From Tunturibacter psychrotolerans (lineage in GTDB: Bacteria; Acidobacteriota; Terriglobia; Terriglobales; Acidobacteriaceae), in the NCBI RefSeq assembly GCF_040359615.1, contig NZ_CP132942.1:5208001-5272000 (forward strand): a DNA stretch of 64,000 nt, in the 5' to 3' direction. The notes beneath the pieces were generated by a model. The model saw nothing but the letters and a program-made list of their open reading frames with translations. It was not told the origin of the DNA and did no database searches. Below, in pieces: positions 10,401 through 20,500 of the stretch; position 1 is the first letter of the stretch, and the number at the start of each line of letters is the position of its first letter. A program made the position numbers and the translations under genes.

Positions 10401-10447
10401 GCGTCTGTGTAGAACCACACAGACGCCTGTGTAACGTCCTCTATTTT
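10401..10447 (+). promoter_or_regulatory. CRP-like inverted repeat and -10 element (copy 1)
   Basis: A perfect 10-bp inverted repeat GCGTCTGTGT-N6-ACACAGACGC (10401-10426) contains TGTGT-N6-ACACA, the spacing of CRP/FNR-family operators. A TATTTT hexamer at 10442-10447 is a plausible -10 box inside the block CCTCTATT. The operator centre (10413.5) is 31 bp from the centre of the -10 box, which would put it near -41 from the transcription start (class II activation). The same arrangement recurs at 14088-14129. As an alternative, the hairpin could end the preceding gene, whose stop codon is 20 bp upstream. Confidence 0.55.
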
Positions 10448-10548
10448 TCTCGTCTTTGCTTCGCCCTACTCTTGGACCAGGTCATCAAAACGCAAATTTC
10501 GCGCCCCTGATGCCGAATTTATTGAAGGCGCGACCAAGGATAGGGACG

Positions 10549-11019
10549 ATGAAAATGATGCTATTTTTTGTGTTCTCCATAGCGCTGCTCTGCAGCATGG
10601 AGAATCAGGAACTCAATGCCCAGACCGGGGCCACAGCAAGCCCGTCGGGTAAGACCTTCGTTGGCTGGAACACCGCCGCGACTCTCACAACCATCACCGG
10701 CATTATCCAGAAGCCGGGCTCAACCACTTCGAGCCGTTGCTCCGCCGGGTCCTGCGCCTCGCTTGCGACACCTCAGGGAAAGGTTCTGGTCCTTCTCGGC
10801 AGCTATCAAAAGAAGGCATTGCAAGACGTGGTTGTACCTGGATCTTCGATGCAGGCATCCGGACAGATCCAGGATGTTGATGGTCAGAAGCTCCTCGTCG
10901 CCAAACAGATCGTCGTTGGCGGCAAGACGATCGCGATTCGCAACGATCACGGATCTCTGATTCACGAGCGCACCGGCACCCGCGTGCACACACAGACGCT
11001 TCAGAATGGAGGCAACTAA
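10549..11019 (+). CDS. Small secreted protein, unknown function
   Basis: The start chosen (ATG at 10549) has an AAGGA box 8 bp upstream and yields a signal peptide (MKMMLFFVFSIALLCSM, cut near NAQ). An in-frame start further upstream at 10456 would put a basic, non-signal extension in front and is less likely. The mature part of about 130 residues is beta-rich with a pattern like ITGIIQKPGS, a pair of cysteines (RCSAGSCAS), then KVLVLLGSYQKKALQDV and an OB-fold-like stretch VQASGQIQDVDGQKLLVAKQIVVGG. Such proteins may bind ligands or act as periplasmic OB-fold proteins. The stop codon overlaps the start of the next gene (TAATG), so the two are translationally coupled. Confidence 0.8.
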   Translation: MKMMLFFVFSIALLCSMENQELNAQTGATASPSGKTFVGWNTAATLTTITGIIQKPGSTTSSRCSAGSCASLATPQGKVLVLLGSYQKKALQDVVVPGSSMQASGQIQDVDGQKLLVAKQIVVGGKTIAIRNDHGSLIHERTGTRVHTQTLQNGGN

Positions 11020-13187
11020 TGGCTTTGCGCAAATTCTACGGAGCCCTATTGGCGTGCGTTCTCGCCTTCCTGGTAGTTGGGTGCAGCGGTGGTTCCAGCT
11101 CGAACCCGCCCAGCGGTCCCATCTCAGTCTCGTTCCTCACCGCGCCCCCCAGCTCGCTGGCCACAGGCGCCACCACAGGTCTCGTAGCTCAGGTCACCAA
11201 CGACAGCACGGGCGCTGGCGTCTCCTGGACGGTAAGCTGCGGCGGTTCCTCCTGCGGTTCCATCTCGCCCTCATCTACCGGCAACGGTCAGACCACGACC
11301 TACACCGCACCCTCCACCGTTCCCTCACCCGCAACGGTAACCATCACCGCGACCTCCGTCGCCGACAACACCAAGTCTGCCCCCGCAACCGTGACGATCA
11401 CCTCCTCCGGCGCGGCCATCAGCGTAGCGTTCGCCTCGCAGCCTCCATCATCGCTCGCGATCAATGCAACCACCAGCATCGCCGCTATCGTGACCAACGA
11501 CTCGAAGAACGCCGGCGTGACCTGGACCGTGACCTGCGGCAGCACCTCGTGCGGCAGCTTCAACCCCACCACCACCGCGAGCAACGCGGCCACCACCTAC
11601 ACGGCCCCCAGCACCGTTCCTTCACCCGCGACCGTCACCGTGACCGCAACCTCCGTTACAGATAAAACCAAGTCGGCCTCGGCGACCGTCACCATCACCA
11701 GCAGCTCCACGTCCGTCCTCGCCGACGGCAACTACGTTCTCCATGTGTCCGGGCAGGACCTCAACGGCCCCTACTTCCTCGTTGCTGCCTTCAACGTCAA
11801 AAGCGGCGCCATCACTGGCGGTGAGCAGGACTTCTCCGATCCCAACATCGGCTCGAGCGATGCACTCGTTCCCGCACAGTCAAGCATTATCTCGACCGGA
11901 AGCGGAAACAACATCCAGATTGTTCTCGCCACCGCCAATACACAGATCGGCGTCAATGGCATGGAGACGATTCACGGCACCTTCGTCTCGAACACCAGAA
12001 TGCTGATCTCCGAGTTCGACGCGGCTGCCGCTGCAACCGGCTCTCTCGATCTGCAAACCACCGCAGCCACACCCTCCGGCGGATTCGCCTTCTCGATGAA
12101 CGGCAACGACGACTCCTCCGACAACAATCAGATATCCTTCGGCGGTGTTCTCAACTTCACCGGCGCCACTCTCTCCACATCGAACAGCGTCTTCGATATT
12201 GCCGACGCAGACGGCACCGTTCTCACCCAGCAGACCTTCTCCTCCGGATCCGTCAGCGCTCCTGACGCCTACGGACGAGTCACTGTCAACCTTACTCCGA
12301 GCACGGCTTCGAACGTGCCAACCATCGCCCTGAGCGCGTACATCGTCGATGGTCACACCATCCAGATCATCGAAAGTCAGGGAGACGGTCTAAACGCCGA
12401 TATGGGCGGCACGGCCCTGGCTCAGGGCAGCAACGCCAACAACTTCAGCACCGCCTCCGTCTCCGGATCCACTTACGTGGACGGCAGCATCGGATCGGAC
12501 TCAGTCGGCTCCCTGATTCTCGGCGGCTCCTTCGTCTTCGGCGCAGGCAACACAGCCTCAGGACAACTCGCCTTCAACGATCTTGAGAACGTCACGCCCA
12601 ATAGCTTCTCGGGTGCGAACTATCAGGTCAGCTCCACAGGACGCGTCGCCATCACCAATGTAATCCCTTCGAATCTCTCGAACATCACCTTGACCTTCAT
12701 CATGTATCTCGACGGTAGCGGTAACGCAATGATCATGGGCGTCGACGGTGTGCAGCAAACCAGCGGATCGGCCTATCAACAGACAGCGACCCCAACCTAC
12801 CAGGGGAACTATGCTCTCGCAGTGCAGGGCTCCCTCTACGGACCGGTGCTCAATAATGGCGAGGTCATCACCCTTCCTTACGGCGCCGCCGGTCCTGTGG
12901 CAATCAATTCCAACGCCATCACCGGTTTCACCGACTACACGTCGCAGGATGCAAATCCACCTAACTTCTCGCCGTTCGACACCTACAGCAACGCAACCCT
13001 CTCCGGTCAGGTCAACAGCCCGTCCACCGGCAACCTCAGCGTGACAGGCCTCAACTCCTATACCACAGGACAGGCTGGTCAGTTCGGCTACTACCCCATC
13101 GACTCGAACAGGCTTCTCGCCATCGAACTTGATGAAAACGCACAGGGCCTTCTCGTCATGGAAAGCTCCGTCCAACCCCAGCAGTAG
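11019..13187 (+). CDS. Large repeat lipoprotein with two Ig-like repeats
   Basis: The 722-residue protein has a lipobox (LAFLVVGCSGG), so the mature N terminus is a lipidated cysteine. After it come two tandem repeats of about 95 residues (about 30-125 and 130-225) of the pattern PPSSLAxxATTxxxAxVTNDS, followed by VxWTVxCGxxSCGS and TTYTAPSTVPSPATVT. These are bacterial Ig-like (invasin-type) domains, each with a conserved cysteine pair. The remaining 490 residues are rich in Gly, Ser, Thr and Asn and look like a series of beta sandwiches of the kind found in Acidobacteria surface proteins. It is coupled to the upstream small secreted gene, with GGAGG as ribosome binding site. A cell-surface adhesion or glycan-binding role is a guess. 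Confidence 0.88.
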   Translation: MALRKFYGALLACVLAFLVVGCSGGSSSNPPSGPISVSFLTAPPSSLATGATTGLVAQVTNDSTGAGVSWTVSCGGSSCGSISPSSTGNGQTTTYTAPSTVPSPATVTITATSVADNTKSAPATVTITSSGAAISVAFASQPPSSLAINATTSIAAIVTNDSKNAGVTWTVTCGSTSCGSFNPTTTASNAATTYTAPSTVPSPATVTVTATSVTDKTKSASATVTITSSSTSVLADGNYVLHVSGQDLNGPYFLVAAFNVKSGAITGGEQDFSDPNIGSSDALVPAQSSIISTGSGNNIQIVLATANTQIGVNGMETIHGTFVSNTRMLISEFDAAAAATGSLDLQTTAATPSGGFAFSMNGNDDSSDNNQISFGGVLNFTGATLSTSNSVFDIADADGTVLTQQTFSSGSVSAPDAYGRVTVNLTPSTASNVPTIALSAYIVDGHTIQIIESQGDGLNADMGGTALAQGSNANNFSTASVSGSTYVDGSIGSDSVGSLILGGSFVFGAGNTASGQLAFNDLENVTPNSFSGANYQVSSTGRVAITNVIPSNLSNITLTFIMYLDGSGNAMIMGVDGVQQTSGSAYQQTATPTYQGNYALAVQGSLYGPVLNNGEVITLPYGAAGPVAINSNAITGFTDYTSQDANPPNFSPFDTYSNATLSGQVNSPSTGNLSVTGLNSYTTGQAGQFGYYPIDSNRLLAIELDENAQGLLVMESSVQPQQ

Positions 13188-13293
13188 CAGCAACAGCAAC
13201 AGTAAACGCAGCAGTAAGACTGCGCATTCAACCAGGCAATCGGCGGGTCGGTCTTCGTGACCGGTCCGCCTTTACCCAATTCCCAGGGAAAAA

Positions 13294-13677
13294 GTGAACA
13301 TTCTCATCGTTGAAGACAATCCTGCAGTCCGCAAGCTCATACGACGAGCGATCTCCTATCTCGCCACCGAAGTTAACGAATGCGAAGACGGAGCCGATGC
13401 CTTGAGCGCTTATGCGACGCATCAACCCGACATTGTCTTCATGGACATTCGCATGGGGCGAATGGACGGCCTGTGTGCAACAAGAGAAATTCTGAAATCA
13501 TATCCGCAGGCATTCATCGTCATCGTCACCGACTACGATCAGGAAGACCTCAGACACGCTGCATTCGCCGCAGGCGCAAAAGGCTACGCCCTCAAAGACA
13601 ACCTGCTCTCCCTCGAAGCATTCATCATCCAGAGAGATCTGGAAGATAAAGATTCTTCAAATGGCAAAACGGAATAG
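13294..13677 (+). CDS. Stand-alone receiver-domain response regulator
   Basis: This 127-residue protein is a single CheY-like receiver without an output domain. E7-D8, D51 (VFMDIRM), T79 and K101 (YALKDN) are all in place, so phosphorylation should be possible. The start is GTG with GGGAA upstream. It follows the repeat lipoprotein by about 100 bp and precedes the exopolysaccharide synthase pair by about 630 bp. Single-domain receivers act by protein contacts, such as in a phosphorelay or on a flagellar or polysaccharide complex. The kinase at 6278-9250 is the nearest candidate partner. This pairing is inference only. Confidence 0.87.
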   Translation: MNILIVEDNPAVRKLIRRAISYLATEVNECEDGADALSAYATHQPDIVFMDIRMGRMDGLCATREILKSYPQAFIVIVTDYDQEDLRHAAFAAGAKGYALKDNLLSLEAFIIQRDLEDKDSSNGKTE

Positions 13678-14087
13678 GCGCAGCCGTCACTTCTGCAGAG
13701 AGAATCTTCAGCTCAATGCAGAAAGGCCTGCGAGTCGGCGATTTTCCAAGAAACTGAATATTTACTCGACGGCCGAAGGCACCGGAATGAATAAATGCGT
13801 AAGAGCCAGTAATGAAACCCGTAAAGACTCGTCACTTACGAAGCGCGAAACAAAACAGCATTGTTCGATCTTAGGAGAGCAGCCGCTCGAGCTTGTCGAA
13901 GCGTTATTGTTGTTCACATCCATGGGGACGTCATTGGCAAGCTTTCCCGTGGCAATGTCGAAGTAGGGCTCACAAGCGACATAGGCTACCATCCCCCACC
14001 AGGACGACAAGGAAGAGCCTAATGTGCGATCGATTCATAAGAGCAGCAACGCATGCGCCGATTTTGACGCTCCATTTTGCGGGCCGG
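13678..14087. other. Intergenic stretch without a recognised gene
   Basis: An open frame of about 100 codons starts at 13661 within the end of the receiver gene, but its product is basic, low in recognisable motifs and has no good ribosome binding site, so I do not call it. The only feature I trust in this gap is the promoter-like element that follows at 14088. Confidence 0.45.
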
Positions 14088-14129
14088 CGTGTAACAACAC
14101 ACGATGCGTTGTGTAGTGCCCTCTATTGT
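14088..14129 (+). promoter_or_regulatory. CRP-like inverted repeat and -10 element (copy 2)
   Basis: CGTGT-AACAAC-ACACG (14088-14103) is a 5+5 inverted repeat with 6-bp spacer, followed by a TGTGTAGTG spacer motif and a TATTGT -10-like hexamer at 14124-14129 inside CCTCTATT. Copy 1 at 10401-10447 has the matching TGTGTAACG and TATTTT at the identical offset of 31 bp between operator centre and -10 centre. The transcript would begin near 14136, leaving a leader of about 170 bp before the GTG start at 14304. Confidence 0.55.
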
Positions 14130-14303
14130 TTCTCCGTTCGTTCTCTCTTAATCTCTATTTGATGAATCGCGTTGATGGCGCAGTCGGATCACGCGGTTTC
14201 GAAAACACGCAGGCATTCTCTAACGATTCGGCATCTTGTTGTGTCGGAATTACTCCGACAGTTGCGGCCAGCCTGTGAATACTAAGTTCCGGAATAATGC
14301 ACA

Positions 14304-15941
14304 GTGAATGATTCAGTTGGGGCTTTTCACATCGCGCTGGCGGCCGCAGTAGTCGGCTGGCTGGTATTCGTTATCTCTCATTCGTTCGCGGTCTGGAAGA
14401 AGCGCAACGACAATGGAGATCCTCACGTCTCGCGCGGCCTGCTGTACATAGGGTTGTTGTTATGCGCCGTGGCGTTTGCCGGGGGCTGGTTGAACCGCGA
14501 ACTGACGAGAAGGGCTGGCGTCATCCTTGGCACCGATTTTTTCGTTGTGCGCGCACATGCAAAGACGACTCCCCATCTTATCCAAAGCGATTCCGTCAAT
14601 GACGGTGCCAAGATCGCCAGCTTTGAGGATCCGGAAGCCGATCGGGAAGAGGAGCAACTCAGAGGCGAGATCAAGGTATTGGAGGACCAGATCGCCAGTA
14701 CTCGATTAAAGCCCCTAGTGCTTGATCCTGAAGACATACGATTGTCCCAGGATGCGAACGACTCTCAACGTGCTCGTCTCAGTCAACTCGGTTATGGCGT
14801 ATTGGGCGCCCGGCAATCCGATCCCCCTTTCATGCAGGTTCTCAACAACGATGACTTCGTTGGCGCCGAACAAGCAAAAAGCGATGCCGCCAGTGCGCAG
14901 TTCATGCGAACATCCGCTCTCGTTCAAGCAGGTGTTATGTCCCGCGATAAGTTGGAGGCGGCAAAAACAGCGGCGCAAACCGCTGCGAAGGAGTTGCTCG
15001 AGCGCGAAAATCTCATTCAGTCGGCAAAGGCAGGGTCCGAAGAGATAGCCTATGCAGAGTCAGCAATTCGTCGCGACGGTGAACGGGCAAGGGCCGAACG
15101 AGCGGCGGAGTTGGCTGCACTCGACGCGAGGCTCTCCGAGCTTCGGACAAGTCTGCTTCAACTTCAAGGGCAGCGCAGAGTTGTGGCACCGTTCGCCGGC
15201 ACGGTGGTTTATCGTCACCCAACCCCAGCTCTCGCCGAGGACAGTAAAGTAATCCTCGCTTTGGCGAAAGGTCCTGGCTTCCTCGCTACCGTGCAGCTTC
15301 CGGCACGTGAAGCATCAATGCTGGTGCCCGGCCAGGAGCTGCGGATGAAGCTGAAGTACTCCCTGGTGAGTGAAGAGGTCTTCGGCCGGCTGCAGTCGGT
15401 TCAGGCGGTTCCAGGATACCCCGACCGCCGCGACTTACTGATCGAATGCAATCTTCCTTCGGAGCAGTTTGCAGCGTTCGCCTCTGGAGCCATACCTGTC
15501 ACCCTGCAATGGCGGCCGCCGCTCTATAGCGATCGGATCGCTCAAGCTGGATTGGCGTTCTCGCTCCTGCCGATGGTCGTGTGGATCTTCAAGAAGCTAC
15601 GTGCACATCTGACTCCACGCACCGCAAAGAATGTCGACGAATCAGAACAGAGTTCTTCCTACTCAACAGAGGAAGAAGAGCTTCATCAATTGGGTATCAA
15701 ACTCGGCGAGAGTCTAAGAAACCAGATGCCTTCATCAGTCGTTGCGAAACAGGTACACAGTGCACTTGCGATACAACCGGCAATATCTGCCCATCTTATG
15801 AAAACGCTGGAGTACAAGGGGACGAGCCGAAGCGAACCAGCCTCGGGAGTGTCCTTTGCTAATCCTATGGTGGAAGATGTCGACCGGGTTCTGGCGCAAC
15901 TTGACCCATCCGCTCGCGATCTTTCGGCGGTCTCACAATGA
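14304..15941 (+). CDS. Membrane-fusion (HlyD-like) protein of polysaccharide synthase
   Basis: The 545-residue protein has two N-terminal membrane helices (about 10-28 and 45-62), then a periplasmic part with a coiled coil (about 110-310, long Glu/Ala/Arg-rich helices) and the HlyD barrel-sandwich half around VVAPFAGTVVYRH, followed by a helix near 425 (LAFSLLPMVVWIF) and a cytoplasmic tail rich in acidic residues. Its layout is close to Alg44-type copolymerase partners but no PilZ domain is seen. The start is GTG with GGAATAATGC upstream. The stop codon overlaps the start of the next gene (ATGA), so both proteins are made together. It probably forms the periplasmic bridge for a polymer made by the adjoining glycosyltransferase. 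Confidence 0.85.
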   Translation: MNDSVGAFHIALAAAVVGWLVFVISHSFAVWKKRNDNGDPHVSRGLLYIGLLLCAVAFAGGWLNRELTRRAGVILGTDFFVVRAHAKTTPHLIQSDSVNDGAKIASFEDPEADREEEQLRGEIKVLEDQIASTRLKPLVLDPEDIRLSQDANDSQRARLSQLGYGVLGARQSDPPFMQVLNNDDFVGAEQAKSDAASAQFMRTSALVQAGVMSRDKLEAAKTAAQTAAKELLERENLIQSAKAGSEEIAYAESAIRRDGERARAERAAELAALDARLSELRTSLLQLQGQRRVVAPFAGTVVYRHPTPALAEDSKVILALAKGPGFLATVQLPAREASMLVPGQELRMKLKYSLVSEEVFGRLQSVQAVPGYPDRRDLLIECNLPSEQFAAFASGAIPVTLQWRPPLYSDRIAQAGLAFSLLPMVVWIFKKLRAHLTPRTAKNVDESEQSSSYSTEEEELHQLGIKLGESLRNQMPSSVVAKQVHSALAIQPAISAHLMKTLEYKGTSRSEPASGVSFANPMVEDVDRVLAQLDPSARDLSAVSQ

Positions 15942-17359
15942 GGATTATGAAAACCGGGAAAGCTCACGCACGGCGCCTTCACCTCATGCCGACCGATGCA
16001 GCTACTTCGTGGCTCTTTTGGATCACACTCTCATTGGGGATTTTCATGACGGTGTACACCCCATACAGGCTGTGGTCCGAGGCCGCTGCACAGATCGACC
16101 ACCAAGGCCTGAGTCTCGCTTCTGTCAGTGTTTACGTCCTCGGCGTCCTCTCAGGCCTGCTGGCGTTGCGCTGGTGCATCCTGCTTATCCTGTCGTATGC
16201 GAGTATGGCGAAGCACGAGCGGACGCTCTCGTCGCCGCGTGATGAGTCTTTGCCGTATGTATCGATCCTCGCACCCGCTTATTGCGAGGCAACTTGTGTT
16301 CAGGATGCGATGAGCTCCCTTGTGCGTCTGGACTACCCGGCCTACGAGGTCATCTTCGTGGACGACGGTTCCAGCGATAACACCTACGATCTCGCGCTCT
16401 CCTTTGCGGGGACTCATTGCTCCTCGCAGGGTAGGTGCGATGTGCGTGTATTCACAAAGCCCAATCAGGGTAAGTGGAGCGCTCATAACTACGGCCTAAG
16501 GCACGCCAGCGGCAACTTGATTCTTTGTATCGACGCCGATTCGCGAATCGAGCCCGGTGCACTCAGGTTGATGGTGCGACACATGCGCGACAAGCGCGTA
16601 GGCGCTGTCTCGGGTCAAATCAGAGTCCGCAATAGAAAGTCGTTAGTGGGGCTGTTCCAAGCGTTCGAGTATGTCCTTGCGAACGGCGCCTTGCGTCTCT
16701 CACAAGGTGCCACTGGAGCGGTAATGGTTGTTCCCGGGCCGATCGGGCTTTTCCGGCGCGAAGCTCTGGAGCGCGTGCAGGCAGAAAACGAGCGTTCACA
16801 AGCTTCTGAAAATCACGAAGTACCAGGGCCATTCTCGCCCCTTACCTTCGCGGAGGATTTTCACCTCTCCCTTACTATGCTCACGCTCGGGTACAGAATC
16901 GAGTACGAGCCCCATGCAGTCGCCCATACAAAGGCCCCAGCGACACTGGCCGGCCTAATTAACCAGCGATATCGTTGGAACCGCGGAACGATGCAAGTTG
17001 TCCTGTGGTATCTCAAAAGGACCCTGCGCGGAGGCAAGTCGCCGCTCAAGGTTACGGTATGGATTGCGGCTGTGTTCCTGCTGGATTTCTCCTTCTTCCC
17101 GCCACTTTATTTTGTTCTCCTCGGAAGCTCGCTTCTGTACGTCTTCCGCGGTGGCAGTCTTTCGAGCCTCGCTTCGTGGGCCGCGGCTGCATGTTTGCTC
17201 AACGTGATGTCAGGAAGTCTGTACGCCGTCGCACATCGGGATCAAATCTATCTCTCTCTGCTCTCGCCGCTCTTCGATTTCTATCAGGGCATTCTTTTGA
17301 ATTGTGCCTGGTTTATCGCCATGGTCGACCAAGCCAGAGGGACAGGAATGCGATGGTAA
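15938..17359 (+). CDS. Family 2 processive glycosyltransferase
   Basis: This 473-residue inner-membrane protein carries the D,D,D,QxxRW signature of processive polysaccharide synthases: VDDGSSD (141-147), the D199-A-D201 motif, E306-D307 in TFAEDFHL and Q343-R-Y-R-W347. Two membrane helices precede the cytoplasmic domain (about 22-42 and 65-86) and several follow it (from about 370). The architecture resembles BcsA, Alg8 and hyaluronan synthase, but there is no PilZ domain, so c-di-GMP control through the enzyme itself is not evident. The ATGA overlap with the fusion-protein gene and the promoter element upstream of that gene suggest a two-gene operon for an exopolysaccharide. The sugar donor cannot be read from the sequence. 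Confidence 0.92.
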   Translation: MRIMKTGKAHARRLHLMPTDAATSWLFWITLSLGIFMTVYTPYRLWSEAAAQIDHQGLSLASVSVYVLGVLSGLLALRWCILLILSYASMAKHERTLSSPRDESLPYVSILAPAYCEATCVQDAMSSLVRLDYPAYEVIFVDDGSSDNTYDLALSFAGTHCSSQGRCDVRVFTKPNQGKWSAHNYGLRHASGNLILCIDADSRIEPGALRLMVRHMRDKRVGAVSGQIRVRNRKSLVGLFQAFEYVLANGALRLSQGATGAVMVVPGPIGLFRREALERVQAENERSQASENHEVPGPFSPLTFAEDFHLSLTMLTLGYRIEYEPHAVAHTKAPATLAGLINQRYRWNRGTMQVVLWYLKRTLRGGKSPLKVTVWIAAVFLLDFSFFPPLYFVLLGSSLLYVFRGGSLSSLASWAAAACLLNVMSGSLYAVAHRDQIYLSLLSPLFDFYQGILLNCAWFIAMVDQARGTGMRW

Positions 17360-17493
17360 GGCCCCCCGTTGTCATCAGGCACCACCAATACACTGGCCAG
17401 GACGATAACCGCGATGGGTAACCTTCACGCAAGTTGAATACGCCTCACCACTGAGAAGGTCCTCAACTGCTGACATTTAGAGATGCTCTATGA

Positions 17494-17507
17494 CGTGCAT
17501 CAGCACG
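17494..17507. repeat. Short hairpin between convergent genes
   Basis: CGTGC-ATCA-GCACG is a perfect 5-bp stem with a 4-base loop between the end of the glycosyltransferase gene and the end of the GH106-like gene. It may act as a bidirectional terminator, but there is no T-tract, so this is weak. Confidence 0.3.
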
Positions 17508-17538
17508 GCGTCAAGTCAACTAGTTTGAAGCCCATAAG

Positions 17539-20500
17539 CTAAATTTTGATCTCACGTATAACCTCGTTTCGTATGCTGACCGGACCCAGCAAGCCGGAGG
17601 GTAACAAAAATGCGCGCGGAGTTGCCGGTTGCCAAACTGTAAATGTCGTACGTTCATCCGGACGGAGTGCTTCGTCACCAGCCAACCGATTCCACCAGGT
17701 ATTGGTCACTAAGATCTCAATTTTGTTAGTGCCGGGCGATACTGCATCGGTGATATCGACGGAGAATGGCCGTTTCCAGAGAACACCAAGGTCCTTCCCA
17801 TTGACGTGTACCTGAGCAATCACCTCGACCCTGCCAAGATCCAGCGTCACACGACGCCCAGGGATCAACATTTCATCCGGCACGTTCACATGAGTTTGAT
17901 AAAAGGCCGTGCCAGAGAAAAAACGTATCAGGTTATCGGAACTATCGGCCCACGAATGCAGCTGGAGTATATCTATTTGTTTTAGAGCGACGCCTCTACT
18001 AGAACGAAATAGCACTTTCCACGGTCGATTCAACGGAATTGGTGCTGGAATATCTGGGACGTCGAGGTTTGTCCGCTTGCCATCGGCTCGCTCCAATGTG
18101 TAGCGACCAGGTCGCGATATTGTCGCGGAAGGAAATCCGTTTTCGGATCGCATAACGCGAATCGGACACAATCCTATGGATTCTCTAATAGGTTGATCGT
18201 TCACAGCGATTTGTATTATGGGTGGTTCTTGGACGGGATGACGAAACACCACAAACACTGACCCTTGTGGATCAAATGTCAGAGGGACACTGGTGCGATC
18301 GCCTGCATATGAAAACCAGGCGGTCTGCTCTACAACTCCACTGTCAGGGTGCCACAATTCAGGGATTCGACCTGAAACGCGAAAAGTAGCTTCGACGAAT
18401 CGGAACTCGTCTGTTTGGTTTGAGAGAAAATATATCTCTGCGTTACCGGTCTTGCGGAGAGTCCACAGAATTTCTTTAGGGCACGAGATTGCGGATGCAG
18501 TTTTGAGTCGCCTCAGAACTTCGGGCATGTCGCCACCACCAAATACTCGTCCCTTGCCGAAACTGCGTTCGGCGAAACTGTCCTCGTGATTTTCAAATGT
18601 ACCCCACAATTCAGACACAAGTTCTCGTACCTCCTGATCACAAGCGGGATAATTCTGAAGACTTGGCGAGCGGTTCGGCGGTGCACCTAGGATAGATATA
18701 CCTTCGGCTACCAGATCACGTATCTTCCTAAGCACCGCAGGCCGCATCGTTTCAAGGGGCGGCAACACAAGTAAGCTGTAAGCCGGCCCGTTCGGTATTG
18801 TGAGTAAGCCGTCTTTAACGCGCACCCCATTGAGAAGAACTTCTGCATTTATAAAATCGTAGTCATAACCGTCGGGTAGGTCGGGGTGTCGCGGGCCGGC
18901 CATCTTGGGAGTATCTTCCCCTATGAAATAAGCGATATCGGCCGCGCTCCTACCTTGTTGAAGCAAAAATTGACAACGCCTCAAGTAATCAATCCATTCC
19001 TTTGATTGCTCAAACCAAGTATTGTGCCGGTTGAATTCCGTTCCAAACCAGGCGTTCACCCCCGGAACTTTTTCTTCCCAAGGTTGATGAATATAGACGT
19101 GCAGCATGAAATGGTTGATCCCTTGGGTATAGGCCCAATCTCCCAAAGTCTTAAGTTGCGCCGGGGAGTCGAGGAATGAGCGCGCAGATGTGAATGCCTC
19201 AGCGATGACAACTCGCTTCCCATAAATATGAGCGGACGACGATGCCGCTCGCACTTCTACATTCTCCTTTGCCGCCAACTTATCGTCATTCACCCAAAAC
19301 TCCCCAGCCACATCATCTGCTTGTCCACCATATTGCAAGAATTCTGCCGGAAATCCCCAGGATCCATAAGGTTCTACTAAGAGCCGAAGTCCGTGTTGAT
19401 TAGAAATCTCCCGCAGTCCTCCTACGTATTCTTTGGCGATCTCGTCTGCGATCAACCGTCGCATGTCCCACAAGAAGCGGTCTGATTGATTGCTAGTGCC
19501 CACAATCCGACCGGTAAGCACGGGAAGCCACGGTCGCGGATCGTAACCGAGGACCTTCTGAAATCGCTCGTGAAAGTTATCGGTCCAGTTTTCTGATCCG
19601 ACTTCGAAACTATCGACCACCACATGACGAAGTGCGGTACGGTCAGACGGCGGCATTCTCCGAAGAAGCTTGCCGACGAAGCTGTTGAAATGAAGGTCGA
19701 CGGCCTCACGGCTCATCTTGTCGCATTCCAGCCCAAGTCCCTCGATGGTGGTGGGATGATTTGTGATGCCGACTGGAATCATCCCAGAGCGAAGAATAAT
19801 CCACTCCCCAGCTGGAACATCCCAACGCAACATTCCGTCAGATGAGACACGATCGTTCAAGTCAACTATTTGACGCGGTGCGATGGCAAGGTCTGGGGAG
19901 TCAGGTTCGGTCGAGGGGGGCCAAAGGTATGAATCCCATTCTGGCAGAGGGGCTGGATACATCTTGCCAAGTTCTTTCTCGACGAAAGAATCTAACCTCG
20001 CGGCTGCGGAGAGCTTGATCTCCGTGAGACCACCTGTTCCAATCAGGTTCTCAATGACAAGACGAAAATGACGTGAGGTGATAGGACGGAATGTTATGAC
20101 CTTTGGGCCGGTGACCATGGGACCCACTATCAGCCTAAACTGAGGTCGGTCGAGTCCTCGTCTATCCATCACGAACGTTCGGACCGCCTTGAACACGCCT
20201 AAGGCGTCCTCATATTCCAATTTGCAGCGGAAATATACATTGCCCTCGATGGGATAGAGTTCTAGACTGCGCGCCGTGAATGGTTCTGCAACCACAACGT
20301 CAATGACGAATGGTTTCTTGTCTGCGAGTCCGGATGGGAACAAACACTTGGTTCTCAGATCACCGTCCATCAAATGTTCGGGATTTGCAATCTCAGGGGT
20401 GCAATGAATCTGAGGGAAGTGTGCGGCGATGGTATCTGTATCGTTTTTTGGCACCGGAAATGCCAAAGTTCCAATGCCTTGGAATGACTCTTTCGGAGTC

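Noticed and set aside
10401..10426. Simple rho-independent terminator for the GH16-like gene
   Set aside because: The hairpin could stop that transcript, but the same element recurs with identical spacing at 14088, where no gene ends directly upstream, so a regulatory reading is preferred.
11006..11665. Frame of 219 codons overlapping the start of the repeat lipoprotein
   Set aside because: It is an out-of-frame reading of the Ig-like repeats and rich in Arg and His only.
11100..11720. CRISPR-like tandem repeat
   Set aside because: The two repeats are protein-level Ig-like domains of about 95 residues with divergent DNA, and no spacer structure exists. No CRISPR array was seen in the window.
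13661..13966. Open frame of 101 codons after the receiver gene
   Set aside because: It overlaps the receiver gene end, has no good ribosome binding site and its product has no recognisable pattern.
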